This document shows, one piece after another, positions 21,612-32,100 of a stretch of 64,000 nucleotides of DNA. Position numbers and translations under genes: made by a program. The notes under the pieces are model-generated. The model was given only the letters and a program-made list of their open reading frames with translations, did no database searches and was not told where the DNA came from. Each line of letters opens with the position of its first letter. Position 1 is the stretch's first letter. The DNA is from Sporothrix humicola (Eukaryota > Ascomycota > Sordariomycetes > Ophiostomatales > Ophiostomataceae), in assembly GCA_021396245.1 (NCBI GenBank), contig WNYE01000079.1, positions 1 through 64,000 on the forward strand, given 5' to 3'.

Positions 21612-22898
21612 ATGAGGCGAAGAAGAATACGAATTCAAGCAAGGAGTCCTGGAATGGAGGAGGCTTATGGAAGATACTCAAAAATGAAGGTATGGTAGTG
21701 GATTGACATTGGTTTGGTATCAGTACGTGGAAAATACATCTGCATGCTCAAAGGGAGATTGTACGATTTAGCACTAGGCGGGTGAACCTCGCATCACGAT
21801 TCCGATGCAGCCCAGCAACACAGAACTGTGTCCTGGTGTCTGCATCTACATAGATATGTCATTGATTTTTTCCATTGATTCTTTGTGCCTCGTCGCCAGT
21901 GTTTCATCTCATCTGATGTAATGCTCCGGTCGAACTGTTTTCTGCGCGACGTAAACTGCTTGCAAATCATTTATTCTCCGAATGCGACAAGAAATCCAGG
22001 TGTCCAGTCACCAGTCAACCTATCACTCTTCACGTACACGCTTTGTTCACATGACTTGGGGAGTTTATTGTGGCTATGTGTGTGAGAGGTTGACACGTAA
22101 ACAGGCAAAAGTGGCCGTGTCGATCGCACGAGGCTTGAAACTCGATTTGTAGCAACGGTCATCTTCCAAGATATCGCAACCAGCAAAAGGATATAATATA
22201 TCAGAGAGCAAAATAATAAAGCCCAAAATACAGACAATTTAATAAATAAAATCAACAACTCAGTCCACACTAGGAGGCTTTTCAATTCCGCGTCCCAAGA
22301 CCACGTTCATGCCTTTTGGACCCCTTTCCCATGCGCGGGATGACAGGCAACTCGCGATCCGTGATGCTTTGGACAATGACTGATAACAATTGATTTTCTG
22401 CGCAGTGAATTGTACCCCCAAATATCGGCAAGGCATCTACGGTCGCCCCTTGCTCAATCTCGCGTCGCTCTGCTAAACAAAGATTTGTTCTTCCCGGATC
22501 CCGAAGGCAGAAGATCGCCGGGTCCTATCTCTGTCGCTCAACTCTAAAGCCCCCTTGTCGTCTTCTTGTGTTCTTGTGTCTTTCTTTTGGCTTATTTCTG
22601 GTGACATATAAACCCTGCATCCTCATCCCACGCCTGATCAAGAATAGACCAAAAATCGTTGACGTGCCAAGGTTTCCATTTTCTTGTCAGTGTGTGTTCG
22701 ACAGTCGCTCTTTACTTACGTGCGTTTTTGTGTGTTTCAGCTTCATTCTCTTTCGTCCAGTTCCCAGTCAGTCCTTACAGTGCCGGCCACTATTTTATCA
22801 TTTCTCTTTTCTTTTTCTTCGACAATTCCCATTTTCGACAATATTTTCTTCAACCAAATATCATCTGACGCATCAACAAATCAATTACAAAAATCAAA
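21612..22898. other. intergenic region upstream of the LPMO-like gene
   Basis: 1.3 kb. 21612-22300 is AT-rich, with no coding bias on either strand. From 22560 the + strand is strongly pyrimidine-rich up to the start codon at 22899, as in a fungal promoter and 5' leader. No further gene was seen. Confidence 0.6.
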
Positions 22899-23545
22899 AT
22901 GAAGACCTCAATGACATCTGCTGCCACGGCGGCCATCGCCCTCTTTGCTGCTTCCGTCTCGGCTCATGGAAACATCACCTTCCCGCCTGCGCGCTTGACC
23001 GGCCCCGGCATGGTCGCCGCATGTGGCCAGGCCGCCGTCGATGCTATTCTCCAAGACGGCACCATCCCTCTTGAGGATGTCACTTCGCCAGCAGCAGGAT
23101 GTACGTATATCTCTTGTGGATGATGATCAAAAGCAAATACTAACAGATTGCAGGCCAACTTGACCTCTGCCGTGGCGCCGTCTTTTCAGACAACGTAAAC
23201 CGTGTCCAGACGTTCCAGCCCGGCCAGGTCGTCAACATGAAGGCCCAGCTGCCCATTCCGCACGAGGGACCCATGAACGTGTCCATTGTGTCGACGGCCA
23301 CCAACAGCATTCTGGCTGCGGGCGAGAACCTGATTCTGTTTGACAGCTACGCCGACGAGAGACTAGCCGTCCTGCCGGCTAACAACACCGCTTTCAGCGT
23401 GACAATCCCCGCAGACCTGGCCGCAAACGAATGCACCGTCGCTGGTGACTGTGTTCTGCAGTGGTTCTGGTTCGGCACTGGTGCGAAGCAGACGTATGAG
23501 AGCTGTGTGGACTTTGTTGTGGTGTCGGTCGACCAGGTGTTGTAG
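22899..23545 (+). CDS. small secreted LPMO-like protein (AA16/chitin-binding type-4 resemblance)
   Basis: Exons 22899-23100 and 23154-23545 encode 197 residues; the intron is 53 bp with a CTAAC branch site. The signal peptide (1-22, ending SVSA) is predicted to be cut directly before His23, giving a mature N-terminal His-Gly, the hallmark of copper lytic polysaccharide monooxygenases. His104 in PIPHEG is a candidate second histidine-brace ligand, and the C-terminal block GTGAKQTYESCVDF offers Phe188 as axial residue. Seven cysteines (42, 68, 73, then at the C-terminal half) could form disulphides. The pattern resembles small fungal chitin-binding type-4/AA16-like proteins; that family assignment is from memory of motifs and is not certain. 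There is no carbohydrate-binding module or GPI signal. If active, it would oxidise a polysaccharide such as cellulose or chitin outside the cell. Confidence 0.8.
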
Positions 23546-23930
23546 TTTGGGGAATTGTGGTTATTTAGTGTTGCTTGTTCTGGTTTCTTTTTCTGCTATT
23601 TGTTATTTTGTTATTGTATTTGTTTATAGAGGAAGGATGTATGGGTAGATATTATCAGTATATTTATTGATACCAGTATTTTTCACGGGGGTGCAATTTT
23701 AGGATAATATTTTTTGGTGTTTTTATATTTTATTTGGAATAAAATGTGTCAAAAAGAAGAAAAAAAAAGTAAAAAAGTAAAAAAAGTGAAAAAAACGCAG
23801 AAAATCAAAGTTGAGTCAGACTTTCCAGATGATCTTCATCTTCAAGGTGTTTAATCAGAAATGCAGATGCAAAACTAAAAGCTAAAAGGAAAGAAAGCAA
23901 ACAAAAAGGAAAAGAAAGGCAACAAAAGAG
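23546..23930. other. convergent 3' intergenic region
   Basis: AT-rich spacer between two convergent stop codons, with A-rich AAAAAGT repeats at 23755-23800. It probably contains both 3' ends. Confidence 0.65.
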
Positions 23931-24458
23931 TTAGGCCCAGACAATGAGGCTCCGGAAATCCTCCTCACTCACATCGTTGTCAAACAGCTCCGGGGTCTCG
24001 CAGAGCGCGAGAACGCCCTGAAGGAATCCGCGGGCGCGGATATCTGGGCGGAACCAGCAGCAGTGGCCGGTGGTGCGCGCCGAAAGGGAAGAAGAGCGAT
24101 CCGTGGAATACTCCCGGCGGTGGCAGGTGGTGCAGATCTCAATGGGAGCCTTCTCGTTCCCCAACAAGGGAGCGATGTTATCGAGCAGAGTTGCGCGATA
24201 GCGGCTGCAGAGACGGAGGAGGCGGCGGAAGTAGGTGATGCGTGCAGAGTCGTCGTCCCGGCTGCAGGTGGCAACGTAGACGTAGAGGCGGTGGACCGAG
24301 TCCCAGACCTCGTCCTCGACCGATGTTTGGCCGCGGCCATCCGTGCGCGAAAGGAAGCTGAGGGGCTCCAGATCGCCAGGGATGGTGGAGTTGAAGGGGG
24401 TGAGGGAGGGAGAGGAGGAGGAAGAGGAGGAGGCGGACGACTTACCGGCGAAAGACAT
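23931..24458 (-). CDS. uncharacterised 175-residue protein with Cys/His cluster
   Basis: Intronless frame from ATG 24458. Third codon positions are overwhelmingly C or G (for example consecutive TCC/GTC/TAC/CGC codons), as in the recognised genes, so it is very likely a real gene. The N-terminus is a poly-Ser run (7-16). The middle is helical and basic (YFRRLLRLCSRYRATLLDN). CTTCH at about 113-117 and HCC at about 136-138 could bind a metal. There is no signal peptide or membrane segment. GTAAGT occurs within codons 5-7 and could be mistaken for a splice donor, but the strong codon bias immediately after it argues against an intron there. I do not recognise a family and infer no function. Confidence 0.7.
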   Translation of the reverse strand: MSFAGKSSASSSSSSSPSLTPFNSTIPGDLEPLSFLSRTDGRGQTSVEDEVWDSVHRLYVYVATCSRDDDSARITYFRRLLRLCSRYRATLLDNIAPLLGNEKAPIEICTTCHRREYSTDRSSSLSARTTGHCCWFRPDIRARGFLQGVLALCETPELFDNDVSEEDFRSLIVWA

Positions 24459-25660
24459 TTTCAGAGATATCTTTGTTTTTGGTATTTTCGAAGAATGTTC
24501 TAGTATAAGTTAATATGAAAAGAAATGCGACGAAAATGGTAAAAGACTGAGAATAAGCTCTGCTTGAAATCTCGGTTGAAATCTCTGTAAATGTCCTGGG
24601 GCGATGAGTTGGCCAACTGGTGAAAGTGAAGATCGATGTGTGACTGAAGAGAAAAGAAGACTCCGTTATTTCAAAGGGAAGAAGCCAAAATGTTTTATAC
24701 ATTTTCAATCAATGTAGTCTTGCAATAGTGAACAATTGTATTGCTCAAAATGATGTTCATCCTGGGAGCAGAACAATTGCCATCACTTGATGAATAATTT
24801 GTCTTTGAAAATGAACAGAAGGCGTCAAAGGGACGAACAAGGGCTTTGTGAAATGGATAACAATTTGGTCTCTTTAGCTATTCAGTCTTCACCGCAAAAT
24901 GTACGGGAATCAAAGAAAACGTCTGTTCTTTGTCAAAGTCGATACCTTTGTCCAAGGGACTGCGTCGGTGTTTTGGGCTCCTCATTGTATATCTTCCAAA
25001 CTTATTTTATTGAATGAGATCGATGTTGTTTTGTAGGCCAAGGTTTGATGGCGATACTCGGGGAAAACTGGTTGACAAGGCTGACAAGACTCACACGAAT
25101 CAGACTTGACCATCAAGAGACGTGCAAACATCGTACGTAATAAAGTAACCGGAAGTCAACTTAAATCTGGCCGGCGACGTCAGAATCTTATCGGTCGGCC
25201 TGGCCCGATAAAGCGACTTACACACAAAAGCAGTCTTATCGGATGACCCGACGGTGCCTGGCAGCCACTCGGCGCCTTTTTAGCGCACGCTTTCGCGCGA
25301 TTTCCCCTGAAAAGCTGTCAACGCCCGTTAAAGGCCCCTCTCTGAACCCCTCTTTAAAAATCGCCGTAGGAGGAAGGAGAGCAAAGGGGTGCGGTGGAAA
25401 GCGCCGATGCATCTTGTGTAGCACCGAGCTTATCGTGAGCATTTTTCCTCTTTGGGAGTCATGCAAAAGAGGACCGCGCCGATAGGACCCCGAACTGTCG
25501 AGCTCAAAGCCGGCGTGTTTAAAAGGTTCAGCGCGCCCTGTCCCCCGTAGATCTTGCTTCGTAGCTGTTAAAGCACGTCTTCTTTTTCTCGCGACAATCC
25601 CTCGGATATTTTGACCTAATCTGGCCACTTTGAGAGTTACTCGAGCTTATTTACGTCAAC
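24459..25660. other. divergent intergenic region with GATA-rich dihydropyrimidinase promoter
   Basis: 1.2 kb between the divergently transcribed unknown gene and dihydropyrimidinase. 24459-25100 is AT-rich with no coding sequence. 25140-25660 is GC-richer and contains the GATA cluster listed separately. Confidence 0.65.
25187..25485. promoter_or_regulatory. cluster of five GATA-factor sites
   Basis: HGATAR-type sites occur at 25187-25192 (CTTATC), 25207-25212 (GATAAA), 25235-25240 (CTTATC), 25429-25434 (CTTATC) and 25481-25485 (GATAG), all within 480 nt upstream of dihydropyrimidinase. AreA/NIT2-type GATA factors activate genes for secondary nitrogen sources through multiple such sites. Pyrimidine-ring degradation is a nitrogen-scavenging route, so nitrogen-metabolite control is a coherent inference. 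Confidence 0.6.
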
Positions 25661-27202
25661 ATGGCAGACAGCACGGAATACGATCTGGTGATTACCAACG
25701 GCGTGTGCGTGACCGCGTCCGACATTGCCGCCTACGACATTGGCATCCGCGGCGAGAAGATTGCACTGCTGGCGCCGTCTGGGTCTTTGGCCAAAGCATC
25801 AACAAAGCGTCTTATCGATGCCGAAGGCGGCTATGTCATGCCCGGTGGCGTTGACTGCCACGTGCACTTGCAGGAGCCGAGCATGTTTGGTAAGGGTTCG
25901 TCGGCAGATTCATTCGAAACGGGGACACGGTCGGCCATTGCCGGCGGTACTACAACACTTGTCGCTTTTGCGCCACAGCAGCGCACCGAGCCTTCGTTGC
26001 TCTCAGCTCTCGACGCTGCCCACTCGCTCGCTCGCGACAACTGCTACTGTGACTATGGCTTCCACCTGCTCGTTGGTAACGCGGGTGACCAGGCGTTGTC
26101 CGAGATTTCGTCGCTGCCTTCGCGCGGTATCACATCGCTCAAGATCTACATGACCTACGAGGCACTCCAGCTTCGCGATCACGAGATCCTGTCGGTCTTG
26201 GCCGAGGCGCGCGCCAACAAGGTCTTGACGATGATTCATGCCGAGAACGGTGACGTCCTGACATGGCTGACAGAGCGTCTTGAGAAGCGGGGGCTTGTTG
26301 CGCCGAGATACCACGCCCACTCCCGTCCACAACTTCTCGAAGACGAGGCCACGAACCGTGCCATTGCCCTCGCCACACTCGTTGCCCAGACGCCCATTCT
26401 GCTCGTGCACATCAGCGACACTGGTGCCACAAAGCGCATCCGCGAGGCCCAGACCCGCGGCCAGCCTGTATTTGCCGAGACGTGCCCGCAGTACCTGTTC
26501 TTGACGCGCGAAGAGCACTTGGACGCGCCGCACGGTTTCGAGGCCGCAAAACACGTCTGCTCGCCGCCGCCACGCGACGCTGCTGCTCAGGCCGTGATCT
26601 GGACGGGCCTGCGCAACGGCACGTTTGCCGTCCTCAGCTCCGACCACTGCCCCTTTAACTTTGACGACGACGTCACCGGCAAGAAGACGTGCATCTCGGA
26701 AGAGTTCCCCGTGGGCCGTTTCCGCCATATTCCCAATGGTCTGCCGGGCGTCGAGACGCGTCTTCCGCTCACATTCTCGGCGACCGACCGCCGCGACAAG
26801 CTGCCCCTCACAAAGTTTGTCGAGGTCACCGCGACCAACGCCGCCAAGCTGTACGGTCTGTATCCGAAAAAGGGGGCCATGATGCCTGGCCTGTCGGATG
26901 CTGATCTGGTCGTTTGGTATCCCAATGTTGGCTCGCCCAAGCGGCCCGCCGGCCTCGACGAGTTGACTATTACTAACAGCATGCTGCACCACGACGTCGA
27001 CTACACGCCGTACGAGGGCAAGCGCGTCACAAATTGGCCGCGGTACACCATTCTGCGCGGAAAAGTTGTTTGGGACCGCGATGGCGAGGGAATTGTGGGC
27101 GGCAAGGGCTATGGCCAGTTTATCGAGCGCGAGGCGAGCGTGCTCAACGACATCTGGCAGCGGGTCGAGGAAGATGGGCCTTTTGACGAGGACAAGCTGT
27201 AA
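25661..27202 (+). CDS. dihydropyrimidinase / D-hydantoinase
   Basis: Binuclear-metal amidohydrolase opening dihydrouracil or dihydrothymine rings (step two of reductive pyrimidine catabolism) and hydantoins. Intronless, 513 residues, ATG 25661 (CAACATGG context). All metal ligands are visible: HVH (67, 69) in GGVDCHVHLQEP, the lysine expected to be carboxylated (Lys161 in SLKIYMTY), His193 (IHAEN), His250 (VHISD) and Asp328 (SSDHCPF). The C-terminal GKVVWDRD pattern is usual for the family. The length matches fungal and animal enzymes. Allantoinase is the main alternative, but the SLKIYMTYEALQLRD and FAETCPQYL blocks favour dihydropyrimidinase. GATA sites upstream suggest control by nitrogen status. 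Confidence 0.92.
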   Translation: MADSTEYDLVITNGVCVTASDIAAYDIGIRGEKIALLAPSGSLAKASTKRLIDAEGGYVMPGGVDCHVHLQEPSMFGKGSSADSFETGTRSAIAGGTTTLVAFAPQQRTEPSLLSALDAAHSLARDNCYCDYGFHLLVGNAGDQALSEISSLPSRGITSLKIYMTYEALQLRDHEILSVLAEARANKVLTMIHAENGDVLTWLTERLEKRGLVAPRYHAHSRPQLLEDEATNRAIALATLVAQTPILLVHISDTGATKRIREAQTRGQPVFAETCPQYLFLTREEHLDAPHGFEAAKHVCSPPPRDAAAQAVIWTGLRNGTFAVLSSDHCPFNFDDDVTGKKTCISEEFPVGRFRHIPNGLPGVETRLPLTFSATDRRDKLPLTKFVEVTATNAAKLYGLYPKKGAMMPGLSDADLVVWYPNVGSPKRPAGLDELTITNSMLHHDVDYTPYEGKRVTNWPRYTILRGKVVWDRDGEGIVGGKGYGQFIEREASVLNDIWQRVEEDGPFDEDKL

Positions 27203-27593
27203 TTTTGTGGCGATGTAAATATAAATGAAATAAAAACAATAAATAATGATAACAGAAGAGGCAAGTTTATCAAATGCTAAACGGAAACAGACAATAATTC
27301 CGGTGCGATCTAATCACGTGCGGTCGTGACTGCCGTTTTATTTACAAAATGTCCAGCGCGCCTTCCCCCGCTAATTTATTCCTAATTCGAACAATTTACA
27401 GTGGCTCAAAGGAGGCACGATTTCCGACCTGACAGCTTCAACTTCCTCATTTCACACAGAATCGAGGCCAACCACTCGACATGCATTTATTATGATTCAT
27501 CTTTATTCCATGGCCGCTGCAGTTAACTCCACCAGCGCCGCCGAGACGCATCGCAACACGGTTCTTTGAACAACCCCCCGCACATGCTCGGCG
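27203..27593. other. short intergenic region
   Basis: 391 bp between two + strand genes. The first 60 nt are AT-rich with AATAAA-like stretches (a probable 3' end of dihydropyrimidinase); the rest is the phosphoesterase promoter. No specific site was recognised. Confidence 0.6.
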
Positions 27594-29142
27594 ATGTTAA
27601 CAAGACGGTCGGCGCTGGCGCTGGCACTCGGCGTTGTTGTCATCGTGACCACATCGGCGCTGTTTCTCTCGGTAGAGACAGCTCTGTCTTCGAGCCACGT
27701 CTTCCGAAGAGCCTTTCAGCCTTCCTGGTCCTTTCAAAAGACCCTTGAAGCCCCTCGTGACCCGGCAGCACCACTACAGTTCCGCAGCGATGGGTCCTTC
27801 CAGATCTCCATCTTTGGAGACCTTCACTTTGGAGAGAGTAAGTTCAACAATCGCCATTCTTCTCTGTCAAATCACCACTAACAACTCAGATGCTTGGAAA
27901 CAATGGGGTCCGGAGCAGGACCGCAATACGGTCCGGGTCATGGAGACCGTACTCGATGCTGAACGGCCCGATCTTGTCGTCTTGAACGGCGACTTGATCA
28001 CAGGCGAGAATGCATTTCGCGAGAATAGCACCGTCTATCTCGACCAGATGGTCGCTCCCATGGTCCGCCGTGCCATTCCGTGGGCGTCCACGTATGGCAA
28101 CCACGACAGCGATTTTAACTTGTCGAGGGCGGACTTGCTGGTGCGCGAGCAACAACTGAAACCGAGGGGGCTTTCCCGAACAGCCAACATGATTCCAGCT
28201 CCAATCCACAGCAAGGATGGACACCACGCCGGCGTGACCAACTACTACCTGCCGGTGTACGGATCGGACTGTTTGCAGGCGGCTAATGATGACATGGCAG
28301 ACCGCTGTGTTCCACGTTTGATCTTGTGGTTTTTTGACAGCCGAGGTGGCTTCCATTACCAGCAACGAGACTCATCAACTGGCAAGCGAGTCGGCCAGGA
28401 AAACTGGGTACACGACAGCGTTGTGTCGTGGTTTGAGAAGACACAGTCAGAGCTGCAGGCCAAGTATGCGACCGTCATCCCATCACTGGCCTTTGTACAT
28501 ATTCCACCCAATGTCGCCTATGCCTTGCAGATGAACAAAGATCCTGGTCATGGAGGCAAGGAGAATGGAGAAAAGAATCCCCACAATGGTGTCGATCCCC
28601 ACCGACAGCCTGGCATAAACGACGACAAGCCGCTTGCACAGCAGGCCGAGGGCTGGTGTCCCAATGGTCTGCAGGGTGGTTGCGCCTATGGCGGACAGGA
28701 CGAGCCGTTTATGCATGCACTGGCAGCTGCAGGCAACGGAACTGGCGTGATAGCTATGTTTGTCGGCCACGACCACGGCAACACTTGGTGCCATACATGG
28801 GCTTCCGGCCAAACTCTGCCTGGCGTCGACATACCGGGAACGGGTCTGCATATCTGCTTCGGACAGCACACGGGATACGGTGGGTATGGCTCATGGACGC
28901 GCGGGGGTCGGCAGGTGCGTGTGGCCGAGGCAGCTCTTAACCAGGCGGCCAAAGCTATATTGCCTGCGGACCGCCGACCATCCATTGACACATGGATCCG
29001 CTTGGAGACCGGCGATGTCGTGGGAAATGTATCGCTCAACGCAATGTACGGCCACGATATGTATCCAGCGACACCCAACACGCATACGCACTGCCCGACG
29101 TGTAACTCTGCCAACGATCATGGTTCTTTATCATCGTCTTGA
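27594..29142 (+). CDS. membrane-anchored calcineurin-like metallophosphoesterase (Dcr2/Sia1-like)
   Basis: Exons 27594-27837 and 27890-29142 (intron 52 bp) encode 498 residues. The N-terminus has two arginines followed by a hydrophobic segment (about 6-30), so it is a signal anchor or signal peptide. Metal-binding motifs of the calcineurin-like superfamily appear in order: GDLHFGE (Asp76, His78; split by the intron), LNGDLITGEN (Asp116), GNHDSD (151-156), FVHIP and GHDHGNTWCH. The arrangement matches fungal Sia1/Dcr2-type phosphatases related to purple acid phosphatases. The catalytic domain probably faces the secretory lumen or the outside. Substrate is unknown; yeast Dcr2 acts on Ire1, but that role should not be transferred without data. 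Several cysteines in the C-terminal half would suit an oxidising compartment. Confidence 0.9.
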
Positions 29143-32100
29143 AGGAGGGGTTGCGACAGGACATGCCGTCAGAGTCGAGACCGGAGCGAGGCACGGATGT
29201 GTAGGTCGGAGCGATCATCGAATATTCATGCCAAAAGCAATAACTGACAAAACATGGTCACAAACAATGGCTATGAGCTCGCAACGATATATCAACCGAA
29301 GAGCACCTGCCAACCATCATATCTTGTTTGGGTCGACCAGATAACCACGGTCATGTATCTGGTGTATCTCCCTCTTATCCCAGCGGTCTGGTTTTCCCCT
29401 CCCCCCGGCAGCAACATGTTATGTCTTCCCGTCGTACTCTCCCGTGGCACAACATGGCGCCATGCAGGAACATTGGGACGGTTGCTTCTACTCTATTTCT
29501 TCTATCGGGTCACCGTGACCCTGCAAGTTAGACAATGAGAACAGAACAAGGGGTAGTCGTCTGTTGACAACCAGGGTCCCGTGATGCGCAGCGACTTTGA
29601 AGGCCGGATGTACATATTGGATGTGTTGCACGGCGTCATAATGTTGATATCCAGATCTTTGGAACGCCCCATGAGGGCCGGGTATGGCAACTGTTTAAAG
29701 GCTGTCGTGGGCTTCTACTCCGTAATTGAGAGCCCCTTCGTTTCTTTATGTTTTGGGAAATACAACCGTGATTTTGGGCTCGTCTTGCGAAGAAAAGGAA
29801 GGCATCAAGGACACAATGCAACTCTACAATTTCTACTCCTTTTACACGACAACTGTTGTCTTTGAAATTACAAATGCTTTTCATGCACCGCTACGCGCGA
29901 CTGGTGAAAGTGCGAGCATGCTCGGATCTTTGTTGCTCATTTACCATTTTGTTTGGTGCTTTATGGGCATTGAACCATGTGTCTACGCGTTGTTCGAATA
30001 ATCTACTGCCCAGACGCTCAAACTCGATGAGCCTCAGCTTAAGATATTTGGCCAGCAGCTGCACGTTCCAAACACTCTCGGTATCTGCTTTTCTTTTTGT
30101 TGGCCACTCTTAGTAGCTTCGTATTTTGGGGTCTACTTGTCCGTTTTGAAAACAAATGGTGCGAAGCGCTTCCCTATGATACTTCATCCAACAAATCGCT
30201 CGGGAAATGAGCACGGGGCAGGCAAGTCAAGGAAGAAACCACTAAAAACAATGACCAGTTGTCCTCGACACGTCCAAAAAAACAACCACATGATATCTGT
30301 TATCAGAAGGTAGGACCATGAGCTGTTGGAGGCGTATTTTGGCTTGCATGAAGGTGGTGTGTGTGGAGAGGAGATTGGGCTCTAGGTGGAGACCAATGGC
30401 GGTGGGATACCGCAACATAAAGTAGTAGTTGCAGACGATGGGTAAGATACCACTATCGCAGAACGAACAGTTGCCCGTACCCCATCTAGAATACCACTTC
30501 AGGCATTGTGAAGCCTTATCAGAGGGCAAAGAAACAGAAAGGCAACCGCGACATGTATAAGTATGGATACTCGTACGACGTAGAGTGATCTCAACTACGC
30601 TGTAGGCAATAGCACAGCTTCTGTAAGCTGCGAGGGTTTTGCACACAAAATCAGGACCATCAAGCAAAGCAACTCTATCGTTGTTCGGCAACTATTCGTT
30701 TGAGGCCATTAGGGGATTCGGTATCGTGCTCAGCTGGGAGGGGATATGCCCGGTATTGATTTACAAAACGGAAAAGAAAAGGTCCACTCACTGTGCTTTG
30801 TACTTTGTATGGTCTGGCATAGCTTCCGCGAGCCTTGTTTTCCCCAAGCCAGGTCCTTTTCCGTCTCCGCGTCTCGGGTGGAGCTGATGATAGTGCCTTT
30901 TGGGGGGCTGAGGCTGGAAGTTGCAAGAGATAAGCGCTGCCAAAGCGCCAGATAAGGACGATGCATGGAGTCGACTGAGATCACGGGGAAGCCGATGAGC
31001 GATGCTTCGTTGGGTGATTCTTTCGATAAACGGGTTGACAGCCTTGGTCTTTATCTTTGTTCTTTGCATCTTCTATGCATGGAAGGTTGGCATCGGTGAG
31101 CTTGCTCTGGACTAGATCATGGCAAATTTTGTGATTTTGTCTGGTTGTTTCTGAAATTCAGCCTCAGATAAAGCGCAAAGGGACGAATGGATTGCATCTT
31201 CTGTCTCTATCTTGCTTTGTGGGAACGCTACGGCGCAGCTCCGGACTTTTTCAACTTTTTATTTCGCCCGATTTCCTTCTAGAAGACTAAAAAGAAGAAA
31301 GCCCAAGAAGCGAAGGAAGATGCACACGAGGAGAAAGGGACGACGCGAACAAATGGGGCACAGCCTGGTAGCATCCAATAAAGACCGCTTTTTAGCGGGA
31401 TGCAAAGTGCGGCGTAGTGAGATGCAAGTATGTAGGACGTGACAATAAACGACCACAATTGCTCCTACAGCAAAGTAGAAAAAGGAAGGACATTATCAAA
31501 ACGGATGGTGGCATGGCAGATGAAAGGGATGCGGGATGTGCAAAAAGAGAAAACAAATGGCGACCATAAAAATGAGTTAAAGTCAACTTGCAGTTTCTAG
31601 AAACCAAATCGAAGACTGGAGGAGAGTGAAAAAAAGCCTCGTGGTGGCTGTTGAGAGCATCAGCCGCTATCAAGTGAGGGGCGTGAAAATGACTTGACAG
31701 GTGGTGCTTTTGCCAGGAAAAAAAAAAGGAAAAAAAAAGAAGAAGATCGTCAACCAGGAAGGTTGTCACGTCCTTCCGCCATGGCCAAGTTCTGCAAAGC
31801 ACGGAGCACAGAGAGCTCAAAGAGCTACGGAAAGGGAGCACTTTGTACAATATCGACATGGGCTCAGAACAGATGCTCGGTATCCATTTACAGAAGCTCA
31901 AACGGTCGCCTTTGGATCCTGGGATCTTGGTTTTCGTCGAACTCTTCTGTTCTAGGAAAGATAGCACACGAGCAAAGGAACCCCCCCCCCTTCTTTTTCG
32001 TGGACGATATTGTCTGTGCTGTTCTGCCTGCTGCACTTTCGCCCTGCTCTGCCACTTTTGTGTTCCCCGGGCGTCGTGTGTGGGATGTGGTCATTGCACC

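Noticed and set aside
24435..24450. GTAAGT near the start of the 175-residue unknown gene as a splice donor.
   Set aside because: The codons that follow keep a very strong C/G third-position bias in the same frame, which indicates coding sequence.
30242..30691. A 149-codon minus-strand frame as a gene in the desert.
   Set aside because: No codon bias, no domain, no splice signals and no upstream promoter-like pyrimidine tract.
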